A stretch of 64,000 nucleotides of DNA from Euborellia annulipes (GCA_023213315.1 JAKCPI010015790.1:1-64000); one strand, 5' to 3'; positions 47,501 to 61,500 are shown, counted from the stretch's first letter. Numbers and translations are program-made. Notes: generated by a model from the letters alone, not told the origin.

Positions 47501-49557
47501 TTATAGAGACTTGTAAAAATATATTCGTTTTTGAAGGCAGATTTACTTGTAAAATAAGATTTTAAATCGTTGTCTGGAATAAATTCTAGGGTTCTCAAAT
47601 TTACAAATGGAGAGGAGAGACTCAAAAAATTCCTGAAAATTCAAAATTTTTTCATTATAAAGCATTGGGTTCAATCTCGTCTTATGAAAAATTAAAATCA
47701 ATTAATTAAAGCCCTGATTCCTATGCAATTTCATATTCTAATTGCTAACAGGTACGTTCAGGAAAACCAATTTTCCATCCGAATCATGCTCCCTTCGCAC
47801 TAGGGTTCAAATTTTATATTGCATATTTTTGCATATTTAAAACTTTTTAACATATTTCGACAAACGTTTTATTTATTTTTTTTTATTTTTTAATTTTATG
47901 AAATTTACAAAAAAAAAAAGAAAACCTTTCAAAAACTTTTTAAACAAAATACACAAATAACAAAATTCCCGACGAAAGCATGCTGAGGAATAATTTTTCT
48001 ACAATAAGACCATTTGAGAAAATTAAATATGTGTTGGTTGATATTAATTTATCCATAATCCTAGGGGTTATAGGTAGCTAATTGATTGGTTGACGTTTTA
48101 AGTCCAAATGGTCAAAAAAATTCATTTTTGGTCTGTTGAAAAAAAAAAATTAATTATGAAACTATATGTAAATTTGTTAACGATGGTTTAAAATTTATTT
48201 CAACAGGGTCAATTGTAAATAAAATACTGTTGTTTATTTCTGATGCAACCTTTATGGTAAAGGTCGGACATGTATTTAGTTTCCGACAGTAGGGTACAAT
48301 TGAATTCAAGATGTAAAATTTATAAGTATGGGAAAATATTTATTTGATACCATGGCAACCATTTCTCCTATCTTTTCTATGGAGTACAAGAGTAAAGTGG
48401 TCTTCAGACAGATTTCAATCACAAAATGAGAATATACATTTTATAGAGAATCTAAAAAATAATTGATTATTTGAATTTAAAAAAAAATCGTTGGAGCAAG
48501 ATTCTTGAGAAAATCGAAAAAAACTGAAAAAGTGAATCAGTAAAGTGCTAGTACTTTTTTGGTCGATTTTGTTCAAAAGCTTCGTGTCACGTCCCATGGG
48601 GGTGCCTAACTTAAATGATAAAATTTCAACTTCCTAGCTCTTTTCGTTCTTGAGATATTTTGTTCACAGACACACAGACACACACACAGACAGACCATGT
48701 CGCAAAAACCACTTTTTTGGATTCAGGGGACCTCAAAACGTGAAGATCCATCAAAATCTCGACATCGAATTTTTGACATGAATCCAATACTTTCTCTCTA
48801 TATATATATTACATATATACATAGGTAAGAGAAAGTAAAAAAAAATTAATTATGAAACTGAAACTATATGTAAATTTGTTAACGATGGTTTAAAATTTAT
48901 TTCAACAGGGTCAATTGTAAATAAAATACTGTTGTTTATTTCTGAAATGCAACCTTTACATGGTAATGGTCGGACATTCTTTAAAAATTTTTTACTTTAA
49001 AACACGATTTTTTTTACATCAGTAGAAATCATGATTTACTTTTAATTGGAAGTCTATTACCTGATATTTTTGTCATATATAGTGCATATTTTAATACTTT
49101 ACATATTATATGACATATTTGGGGGGTTTTACTGCATAAAAATCCGGACTTTAATTATAATTGTGATTTTTCCGCAAACAACTCAACACACAAGTCTACT
49201 GGTATATACTGTATCTACTCTTAACCATTTCTCTTGCAAATCACCCAATGCAACATATTCACGGAACACAAGAGAGGCATCTTCCCAGCATCCCTATGCT
49301 GTTCAGATCACGACTAACAGAACAAAACAATTTCATTCTTCCTTTGTCCCCATGACCTCCCGTGATTGGAACAAGCTCCCTGCGTCTATCTTCCCCAAAA
49401 CCTACAATCTTCAGACTTTCAAGTCTAACCTCAACAGGCATCTTCTCAGTTCCCGGAGTAGAGTTTCCCCTTTATGCTTCTCCTTTTGTTTTTATTTTCT
49501 TCCTGGCTGCATGTGACTATTGGTCATTATAGGTCTTCGGACCTTATGCACCCATTC

Positions 49558-49597
<40 letters not shown>

Positions 49598-52500
49598 ATT
49601 ATTCCAATTTTAGAATTCCATTTAGAAGGTTCCACTTTTTAATATATGATTAAAATGATAAAATTGATATTTTTTCTGTTTCAAAGGGGACGACCCCGCC
49701 CCTATGCCCCCCCTCCCCTTAGTGCTCCCTATCCCTAGCTAGTGCCTTCTATTATAATTTTCTTTATATAATAAACCTGCCTAAGTGTTGCTTGATATAT
49801 TTAAATAGTTATCGAGTGTCAAAAAAGGCAAACAGTAATTTCCAATTAATTACTTGTTTTGTAAATATTAGATTAAAATTTTTACAATTTAATTGGAATA
49901 CAAATATACTCGATTTAACTCAGATTTTTGGAAATCTTATGCAATCAGTGTAATAATATTACAGAATATTTTTTCCATAATGATGTTTGACAACTAAAAT
50001 TAGTATTTAGTCGTTATTAGAGGAAAATATAAACTTTCACTTTTAATTGTTAGAAAATTCTTGTTAAAAGCATTTCTCATTTAAAATTTTAAAACAAAAA
50101 TAATTAATTAAAAACACTTCCAAATAATCGATTTAAATTTAAATATACCGGGTGGGCCATTAGTGCGTGGACGGAAGATTGTGGGCTTATTAACGGACAT
50201 TTTTAAAGTTTGTTGATCGTATATAATGTGGGGCCTTTAGGGCTACAAATTAAAAATATTTTTGTTCCAATTGCACTTTTTATACAGGGTGATCCATATG
50301 AAAGTTATGTTTTTTTAAATGGAACACCCTATATATTATTGCATATTTGGATTCTACGGCCAATTTTAGTATGACTTTATGTCATGCAATGTATTCCAAA
50401 CCAAACCGTTTAGCCGCAAATCGGTTTTTGTGAAAAAACTACTGTCTGAAAAAAATTGAATATCTCGCGAACCATAATACCTAGGGGGCTGTTCTTTTGT
50501 GATCTTACTAATCATGAAATGTACTAATGTGGGCCAGATGGGTAACCCGGAATTATTCTTATGTTGGGAGATATGGCTATGCCAATTTGGAAAATTTCAA
50601 ACATGGATAACTTTATTTTTTCAAATGGAACATACTACTTTTTTGATGCCAAGGGACGTGGAATTTAATTCTCTTTCTAATGACATAAGGTTGTCTACAT
50701 CTATCTTTGGTAGTTTTCTTTTTATTCCAAAATATCTGATAACGAAAAAAAATACATTTATTATAGACAAAACCATTTTAAAAAAATCCAAACGCAAACA
50801 AAACTGTAATAAATGGAAAAGATATGCTAAATATTCGAAAATGTATTTAAATTTCCTTTAAAATCATTTATTTGAACTCCTAGAAGAAGCCCCGCTTGCT
50901 AAAATTGGGGTATGATTTTTCAACAAGATGGCGCACCTCCTAACCTGAACATAACCCTAATTTCTTTTTCGGGAAGTTCAAATAAATGATTTTAAAGGAA
51001 ATTTAAATACATTTTCGAATATTTAGCATATCTTTTCCATTTATTACAGTTTTGTTTGCGTTTGGATTTTTTTAAAATGGTTTTGTCTATAATAAATGTA
51101 TTTTTTTTTCGTTATCAGATATTTTGGAATAAAAAGAAAACTACCAAAGATAGATGTAGACAACCTTATGTCATTAGAAAGAGAATTAAATTTCACGTCC
51201 CTTGGCATCAAAAAAGTAGTATGTTCCATTTGAAAAAATAAAGTTATCCATGTTTGAAATTTTCCAAATTGGCATAGCCATATCTCCCAACATAAGAATA
51301 ATTCCGGGTTACCCATCTGGCCTACATTAGTACATTTCATGGTTAGTAACCTCACAAAAGAACAGCCCCCTAGGTATTATGGTTCGCGAGATATTCAATT
51401 TTTTTCAGACAGTAGTTTTTTCACAAAAACCCGATTTGCGGCTAAACGGTTTGGTTTGGAATACATTGCATGACATAAAGTCATACTAAAATTGGCCGTA
51501 GATTCCAAATATGCAATAATATATAGGGCGTTCCATTTAAAAAAACATAACTTTCATATGGGTCACCCTGTATAAAAAGTGCAATTGGAACAAAAATATT
51601 TTTAATTTGTAGCCCTAAAGGCCCCACATTATATACGATCAACAAACTTTAAAAATGTCCGTTAATAAGCCCACAAACTTCCGTCCACGCACTAATGGCC
51701 CACCCGGTATACTATAATATAATCATTTATGATGTAATATTTATTTAAAATTACTAAATACTAATGCTATTTGGCCTTTGATACTTAAAATACATTTCAT
51801 GGACTCCCTTCAAATGGAAAAAATCCTTTACAGGGCTGCTCTGGAATTGTAAATAGGAAACATATTAGGCACTCTAGATTTTTAAAATATAAAAAAATAC
51901 TAAAAGGTATAAGATAAATAAAAATAATCAATTTAAATATTTTCTCTCCGTCATTGACCCGACGCCTAAAATTTTTTTATAAAAGATAATTTCTATCAGT
52001 CATCGACACTAAAATTCAAGGTCTATAGTCACTGCCCCCACCACCTCTTCACTACTTTTGCCTCAATATAATAGATAAATCCCTGATATTAGCACAAGAA
52101 ATTATTTTTTGACTAATATTTTTTTATTAAATCAGGCAAAATAAATTAGAATATCTAAACCCTGATTCTTAAATAGTATTAGGGCTTCAAATTCTAAATT
52201 TCTAAATTCAAATTCGTTTTATTGTACAAAAAATATTTTTCCTTTGGCCAAAAGTTATAAAGTAAATTTTTTATTTTATCTATAGACCGGGCACTGGAGG
52301 TAGTTAAGTTAGCAAAATGTGAGGACCGAATTCTGTCAAGGGATTTTACCTGAAAATAGCACCCAGAATAAGGAACCGCATCTTGTCGGTCCAATTTTTG
52401 GTTCAATTTTTTTTACCCCCACTCAGCTTCTTTGTATAGGAAATCAATGGAATAAGTGCTATGACTTTGAAATAAAGGGTGAGAAAGAAGGGGAAGGGGC

Positions 52501-55500
52501 TAGAGGGGACCACCGCAGCTGGCGGCAAGCTAGTACTTTTCATTGTTTGAGGTCTTTAGTATAAGAATTTGACAATAGTTTCGTCTTCACATTATCATAC
52601 CACGTATTCCATTGATTTCTTATACAAATACAAGGAGTGGGGGTAAAAAAAAAAATTGGACCGTCAAGATCCGGGATCCTGGGAGCTATTCTCAGGTAAA
52701 ATCCATTGACAGAATTCCGTCCTCACATTTTGCATACCATACCAACTACCTCCGGCGCCTGGACTTGCTAATATTTTCACTTATTTAAAATATTATATTA
52801 GTAAATTGTTTAATTTTTTTTTTTTTCATTTTAAACAACCTTTTCTGCCTGATGGCAGACTTTTCAGCAGCAGCCATTTTATCCTCCGAGCATGATTGCG
52901 CCATGGGGACCACCGAGTCCAGCAGCGTATTTCGATATTGGCAGCGTCTTTTCCGTAAACGGCCTGACACCACAAGGATTTACCAAACCGCCCAACTCTA
53001 GGTTTATGCCCCGAAATCGGTCAGTTCTTAATTATATTTATTTAATCAAAATAATTTAGACACTGTTTGAATTTATCATTTTTATTTTCTATTTACAAAA
53101 TAAATTTGATTGAACAAATTTTTAACCTAGTTTCGTAATTGAGAACCTTGTGAGACAAATGTTAGGGGAAACATTGCTGTCAGATTTTTTTTTGGTTGGG
53201 GGATCGTGAGATTGCCTCTATCAAAGCTATTTATATGAAATTTATTCCAATTATATTGGTTATTAATTAATTTAAATAAATATGGACAGAATAATTATCA
53301 CTATTTAACAATATGTATTCATCGGATTGGAATATTGGATCACCACAATAACCCCAGGCAACTCTATGAGGAGAGGGAGTTGCTATGACATCCCGTCCTG
53401 TTGAAGGGACGTAAAGAAGGTTCCCAGTGATGCATTCTTCGAAAGGAGTAGGCTAACGCCGGTGCTGAGGGAGTCCTCCAAGCATGATTGCGCCCTCCTC
53501 GAAATAGGACATCCCCATGGTCGTAGCCAGACATCTTGTTAGGGGGGGGGGCAACCCCTCGTTAGTGCGAGAGAGGGGGGTTTGCAATTAATATATACAT
53601 AGATTATTAATTATTTATTTAGATTAAAAAAAATTAAATTAATGTAGTGGATTGGGGCATTAAAAAAAATTCCCAATGGGAAAAATATATATTTGTTTTT
53701 TTTTTTTTTTTAATTTTTAGGACAAGCCCCCCCCCCCCCTGGGCAATGGCCCCCCTGCCTCCCTCTGCCTACGCCCATGGACATCCCCCATAGCTTAAAA
53801 GAGGTTGGATAAAAGGAGCCGGGTGGAACCAGAAATAAGGATTAGTTCACTAGCTAGAAATGAACGCAGAAGTAGAAGTTAGAGACAGGAAGTGATGTAA
53901 CTTCACGGGGTGCCGTTAGATGGCTACGGCCAGAGACCGGTTGGATTTGAGGTGTGTGTCTTCCTGCACGGAAGCACCTTGGGTAAATAAACGGGGATCC
54001 CGATAGGAATTTCAAATAATAATAATTGTAGTAAAAATTATTATGAAAAATTAGGGATTTTATTAATTTATTTTTTTTTAGAAAACGAAATCCTGTGGGT
54101 TCTGATCGGCAAAGTCTACCTGATACTTCATCTATGTCTCGGCAACACGCTTATCATTATACTGCCTCAAATAGCAGTGGAAGTAGCACTTCGACTTCAG
54201 CCCCAAAAAGTTTGCCTTCTGCAGTCCCTGTTACTTCAAATGCAACTTCCGGAGGCAAACCGCCTACCGCGCCACCAACGACAGTATCAAGCGCCGAATC
54301 CGCACATATATTGTCGAATCATCATCATTCCAAACCGGGTGGTATTAGTGGCGCAACCGGAGTTAGTGTACCAAACAGTGGTGGTGGCAATACCAGTGGA
54401 AATGGCGGAAATTTATCTGGTGTTGTTTCTACCATTGGTGGATCATCCGGAATAACCGGTTCCCAGACTGGCCTAATTACTGATGGAATCGATTCAAGTG
54501 GAGCCGGATCTTCGAGTCAATTACAATCCGGTTCTTTACGAACTGAAAATGAAGAAAATCTTTATCGAAGTCGCGATTCTGGCAAAGATCCTTTGGCTCA
54601 GAGGTATGTTCAAAGAAAATCAAATTTTTAATATTATTGATTGAAAAAATATTTATTATCTTTAGACTGCACTATTTACACAATATATTTGTTATTTGTA
54701 TTTGCATTTTCTTTTGTAAGAAACTACTACTCTGGTTGGTATACGTAGAAATTAGATATATGAGAAGTAAAATATTTTTTAAAAATTATTAATAGAAATT
54801 AGAGGTTGCACTAGTATCCTCCCTTTTTCTAAAATTATTTATTCAAATAGATTATAAATTTTGGGTTTAATTTAAAGACAGCTTGAAAGACTATGACTCT
54901 AGTGCTAAGAGCAATTGGTCATCCCATTATTTCAAGCTGGTAAAATTTCTTTTTGAAAAACGTTGAATATTTTTAAAAATATAATCATTTAAATTATTTT
55001 AACACGCAAGTGCAAATCCATACACGTAGATACACATATTACAAATGATGGAATGACCTATATTAATAATTATTTTTAAATAATATTTTTCTTTTCCTAC
55101 TTGTTGGAGTAGAAATGTGAATTTTTTAAAAGACCTTTCGTAATGTAGAACATATTAATTACACTTTTCTTTTTCTTCTTCGTAGTCTCTTTTTCCTCCT
55201 CATTTTGTCAGTTAGTTCAATCTATTATTTTTTTTAAACAAGAAAGTCTAAAGGAAAAAATATATAGAAGTAAAATAAAAATACATAGACTATTATTAAT
55301 TTATTTAAAATGCTCTTTCATATTTGAGAAAATAACTGCCGGTTACTAATGATAAAATATAAGATTAGACACATGGGAACACTTTTTTCTGAATTTTAAA
55401 TAAAAGGTTCTTTTTTTATTTATAATACAAAAAAGATATTTAAACAATTTTTTGTGTTACTTCTTACTTATCTGTTAGTTGAACTAACTTTGAATTAACC

Positions 55501-58500
55501 TTTTGCCGTTAGATAAACTCAAGAAATACTTCTATCCATTGTTGTAAAAGATAACTTTTGAATCCCTGATAATAGCACAAGAAATTATTTTTTGCTGATA
55601 AGTAATTTCTTATTATAAAATCAGGAAAATTAAATTAGAATATCTATACTCTGATTCTAATCTATAGATTCAGAATTTCCAGATTCTAATACAATAACTT
55701 TTTTAGACTTTTTCTTTCATTAGTCCTTAAAATCTTTTCTTCCTTAATCTTATGGATTTATTGGTGGTAGAGTAAAAAAGAAATAACAAGACTTCTGCAG
55801 TCAATTTTACGTTAGCCGTTAACGCGTTAATTCACATAAAATAAAATTGGCTGCACATGTCTTATATTTTCATCTGTCTCTATCTCTATTAAGACTACAG
55901 CCACAATTCTTAAGTACTGAGGACATGACATTTCATATCCGGGTAGAACAGAACTAGGATTTTACCACTAAATAAAGCTCAATGTATAGTTTGCTGGAAA
56001 CCATTTAAATAAAATAAAAAATCGTCATTGAAAGTTTGAGTTGTAATTTCATGATGCTGAAATTAATATCATTTACACATTTTGTTTTTGAAAAAATTTT
56101 AAGGGGGGGATATTTTATTCTAATAAATAATAAAGAAGTAGTATAAAAAGGTTGGGAGCTTTTAAATCTATATTCGACAAGTATTTTTATATTTATCCTT
56201 TAAAATCGAACTACTATTGCCTTTTATTATATCTTTGGGATATACGGGTATACTGTATATAGACTCATTTATATATAGATGATATTTTGCAATATTAGCA
56301 ATTAGCTTATTTGGTCTCCTATTTCATTGATCTGAATATCAGTGATAACAATTTTAAATTTTTCAACTTTTTAATTCTACGAATTCTCCTATCCAAAATC
56401 TTTATTTTCTTTTTCTCGTTGTTTGGGTAATGAAAAAATTTCTTCGTAGTCTCTGTGAAAACAAAAATTGAAATGAAGGAGAGCCCCAATTTGATTGGTC
56501 AAGTGATGATACACTACAGGAAACCATGGTTGGCTAGGCGGCGGCGAAAGGACGACGACCAGTTGGGAGCCGGCCGAAACAACGCTACATCTGGCGGTGG
56601 TAGTGGTGGCGGCGGTGGAGGAAGTGGAAGCGGCGGTGGTACTGGTCCATCAGGTGGCAAATCAACCGGTGGAACAGGAAGTTCCGGTGTAGAGTCCGGC
56701 GGTACGCCGGCCGGCGGTGGTAGCGGCAGCGGCGGCAGTGGCTCTGCAACAGCTGCAGCTGGCCAATTTGATCTTGAGGCCTCCGCATTTCCGCCGCTGC
56801 CGGGCCTCGAGCAGCCGGCGACCGCCGCCTCTAAGCACCACCACCACCATCATCACCATTATCCGCATCACCACCATCATAACTCGGCAACCGCTAGTGC
56901 CAGTGGAGTTGGCCCGTCCGCTTCGGGTGTAGCTGCTGGCGTTGGGAGTATTACAACACCTGATGCTAACTCTACCGAACAAACTAATCAGGGTTCGCAT
57001 TGGGGCGAGAACAGGTAAATTAAATCAATTTCAACTTATATTTTTTTCAAATAATTAGTAAATATGATCTTTTCACTTGAAAATTTCTTTTTAATCAATA
57101 ATATTTGTATATGTAAATCAAAAATTGATACATTACGTGTCGTCCACATATTACGTAACGCGTTAGAGGGCGAGGGGGTCTGAAGAAAACGTTAGTTACC
57201 AATTGTGACATGGGGAACCCGGGGATTTCTCTAAGTGCAATTCAAAGTTGAATTTATAAAATATATTTTTCATATTAATTATCGATGTCAGATAAGTAGT
57301 ACTTTGAAATGTTTAAAACAATGAAAAACAATGATTTATTTATTTAATTACAGATACTAGTTTCGAGAACATTTGTCCTCTTCATCAGTCTGATACAATA
57401 TACAATGTTTTACATGAAAATTACATGACGAAATTATCTATAGTGTGACGTATGAGACACTACCTAGTACTATTTGATATTTAGTTTGGAAGAGGGACCA
57501 GGGAGCCTTCCTGGTGAATAGCAGCCAGGGTAAATAAAAAATTTTATTCTTTGTTGCCGACGTTTCGGGCGCTAGTCGCACCCGATCCTCAGGGCGACTA
57601 GCGCCCGAAACGTCGGCAACAAAGAATAAAATTTTTTATTTACCCTGGCTGCTATTCACCAGGAAGGCTCCCTGGTCCCTCTTCCAAATTGAATATCCAT
57701 GTTTTGTGCCAGCGTTTGCAGCGTTAATTTATTAGCATGTGACAGTTCAGAACTTAGCAAATATTTTTTGAACAAGTACCAGGTAAACCAAAGAGGAGAG
57801 TGGGGGTGTAGTTCTATGTTTTGACTCATATTTGTAGGGGGTTTGTTTGTATATGAATAATTGTAACAGTGTGGGGGGACTAGAATAACGTCAAAAAAGA
57901 TGTGACGTAATATGTGGACGATCCTTACCATGCTCTGCTGATTAAAATCCATTATTCCTTCAAATTCGATGAAACCCAAATCCCATTATCCCTACGTTGT
58001 TAAACTTGTTTACAGTCTTTCTTTGTTCTCTGTCCTCCTGCCATTGGAACAATTTTCCTAAAATGTATAATTTCCGATCATAAACAAGTACCTTCTTAGA
58101 TTTCATTTTTGATATGTCGTCTCTTCTTTTTCTTCCTGGCTTCATGTGATCAGTAATCATCATCTGTTGTATTATACAATAAACGCCATATATTGACTAT
58201 TATTCAAGTCCATAGAAAAGTTTATAAGTGGAAGAAAATTTTTTGTTCGCTTAGCCATCGCCTATCTTTTACAAGACTAAGGCCTATTTTTTCTTATCCT
58301 GCAAATGGAAATGGATTAGTGAAATTTCAATTTTATTATACATTTATGTTTTTGATAAAGCTTAATGCTTTTTAAAATTACTCAATCGGCTCTATCTAAT
58401 TTTATTTAATGTTTGATTAATATTGCTAATGTAATGTTTTAAAAAATTTCAGAACTGCTTCGTAAATAAGGTATTTTAGCTAATTTCTAAATTTTAATGA

Positions 58501-61500
58501 CGTTTTATTTTATTTGTTTTTCAATATTGAAAACTGGTGGAAATATAAATTTAATACTCTACTCTCATGATTTATATGCTGTATATAATATTACACTTCA
58601 CCTATTAATTTCTCTATTCAATTTGGAATCGCATGACGCGAAAAAATATTTTATTTTTCTTCATGCACTAGTTCAGAACCTAAATTGTTTACATTGACAA
58701 TTTAGGTACCAAAATGTGCTAGAATAAATTTGATATTTTACATAAAAAATAAGTTTTAGTTGTTGTCTTCTTTTGTTAAAATTCCAAGACAAAAATTGAT
58801 CTTCGAATTGTTAACATAAATTATAGTAACTTGTTGTATTTGCCCCGCCCTCATTAAACATACATATAAATGAAGGTGGTTTGAAAATACTGTGGAAAAT
58901 AATTACCTAATCTTCTTGGGTTAAACATTAATATTTTTCAAAATAATCTCCTCTTAGGCTTATAAATTTAGTCAAACGCCGTTCCAGTTTGTTGATATAC
59001 CTTCCATCCGAATAATAGGATAAAAAATAAAATTCTTTTCAATAGACAACGAACCAACCCGCGAAATTGATAGAGTTTCATATCGATCTACATTTCCCAA
59101 CAGATTTGCCATATTCTATTATTAAATTTGAAAAAATGACTGACTAGGAAGAGATTTTCTTAAACCGAAGAGTTAATTGCAGAAATGAAAGTTTATTTTG
59201 AGAAATTGCATAAATCCTATCACAAAGAAGAAATGAAACTGAAGCAGCCATCATTGGACGAAATGTATAATGCTAATAGGAGGCTATGTTGAAAATTTAT
59301 TTTTGTCTAGATTTTTCAAAACCACCTTCTTATATATCTTATATATATATAATGTAAAATGTTTTAAATAAGCATATTTCAACCTCGTAGTCCTCCTTTG
59401 TCTTGATACAATCACCTCTTCCTTTAAAGGCAGTTCTTAATTTTCATAAATTATTACATTATTATTTTACTAATCAGTTATTATTAGTGTGACCGTACTA
59501 CCTATTGAAAGGGACAGTACCGATTTTTCATATTTCTCAGCAGTACCGTCATTTTAATAAAAATCTCAATTTTGTCCCGTTTTTTACAAACTATAGTTTT
59601 TGTAGAAAACTGAACCGCATCTTATTTATTTCTCGTAAGACTTTATATTAAAGAATACGTAAAATTAATTTTTCCCTTTTTAAATTCGCGTTATTGTGTG
59701 TTAAAAGTTTTATAAGGTGTTGAAAGATAGAAATTTGCTGTGTAATATGACCTCATTGGAGGAATATTCATGGTACGGTCGTAGCGAAATACATTTCTCT
59801 ACGTCTAAATTTTTGTATCGGTTCTGACACTACAGAATAATTGTTTAGTATGTTTATATAATTAAACTTTTTCTATCATCTTACTTTTTTATGAATACAT
59901 ATTAATTGAAGAGTTGAGAATTAAAATGGGTCTATGAACCATTTTTTTTTTTTTTTGTATGAAATTATAACCTTGATGTTTATTATGCAAAAAGACGTAA
60001 ATGGCGTTCAAAAGAATTGCCCATACACCCCTTCTAATTCTCAACTCTTCCTTTTATAACACCGTCTCAATTTTGTCACAAGACAATATAGTCGGTCTAG
60101 CTATTATAGTTAAATAATAAATAATATTTTAATCAATTGAATACCTGTTGCTATAAACAAATGTTACTGTATCACATATATCGATCGTCATTAAAAATAA
60201 TTAAGAATGGTTTTAGTTTATACGAAAAAAATAAGAAATTTGTTCGATAGTCTCAAAGTATTACTTGCTTCACAATCAATCAGATATCAGATATTTATTA
60301 TAATTTTAGTTAATTTATTTTTATTAATAGTTTTTTTTCCCTTAAAAATGAACTGCTTTTCTTTTTATTTACTATATTTTTCAAATGCTTTATTTTTATG
60401 TCTGCTTTTGCCTTAAAGCGCTTATGTGTATGTTTGGTGGACGGACATTTACAGACTTGCTGATGTGGTGAAGGGAACCGCCAAATCGAATAAAACGATA
60501 TCAAGTAGTACTCAAGGAGCTAGTGTACCTAAAGAAGTACCACCAACTCTACCTGGCAGTACTCCATTAAATACGTCGAATTCGCCTTCGTGTCCTTCCC
60601 CTAGAGCCACTACTCCACCTATGACTGTGGCTTCTACACTTCCAACGCCCATCGTCTCAGCAGCAGTGGCCACTGTGCCGGTCACCGTAGCCGTATCCTC
60701 GCCAGTTCAGCCGCAGCAGCCTAGTCAAGTTTCTACGCAACAGACATCAAGCGGTGATAAAGACACCTCCTCCGCTCACGAGATTAGCTACAACACTCTG
60801 ACACTTACTCCTCCTTCCTCACCCGACAAGTAAGTCATACAAATAATTCTTTTTTAATTAATTTAATAATAATAATAATAATAATGATGATGATTATTAT
60901 TACTAGGAGGAAATAATAAAAAATAATTTATAGACACAAAAACATGGAATGCTGTTCCAGAGAGATATCACAATGATTTACCAGCGCTTCTTTAGCGGTT
61001 ATCATGATGTGTGTATTATTTGTTTGTTTTTGTAAATTCGCCCTAATATATATATATTCATCAATCAACCAAAGAATAAACTTAAAATTAAAATGTCGCT
61101 TCATTTACTTACTACTATTTTTAAATTAAATAATAATTTTCTAAAAAAAAAAATAAATAAATATATTAAACGAATAAGTTTATTTTTTGGTTGACTTTTA
61201 AAATCAGCTGATTACCTTCGATATTTCCCTCACTCCAATTAATAAATTTAATAACTTTTTATTATTTTCTCCTAATAACTTTTTGATTAGTAAATGAAAG
61301 AGTGCATGAAAAACAGTTTGAAGTAGTACCAAAAATTTCTTATATTCGCCTATTTTTTCTAAAACAAAAACTTTTTAATATTTTTCCTATGTCAAGGAAA
61401 TTGATCTTTCATTATAATATATTTTTTTTTGCTAAATTTTTTTTTAAGAAAATATTTTATTATTAAATCATCAAAAGTAAATCTCGGACAAACAGACTCT

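Larger units (their letters stand above)
57137..57924. mobile_element. Element with GTCCACATATTACGT inverted ends
   Basis: GTCGTCCACATATTACGTAA and GTGACGTAATATGTGGACGA are inverted. It carries the ribozyme-like motif at 57351 and the palindrome 57477-57697, so it is nested or composite. Confidence 0.65.

Noticed and set aside
50499..51355. Two related frames (120 and 103 codons) on opposite strands
   Set aside because: They are the same sequence in the two arms of a foldback element; no domain or codon signal.
52319..52564. 81-codon frame near 52.4 kb
   Set aside because: Lies in an inverted-repeat element; no domain, no splice support.
56585..57000. Minus-strand frames opposite larp4 exon 10
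   Set aside because: Antisense shadows of a Gly/Ser/His-rich coding exon; their His/Arg and Val/Met runs mirror simple codons.
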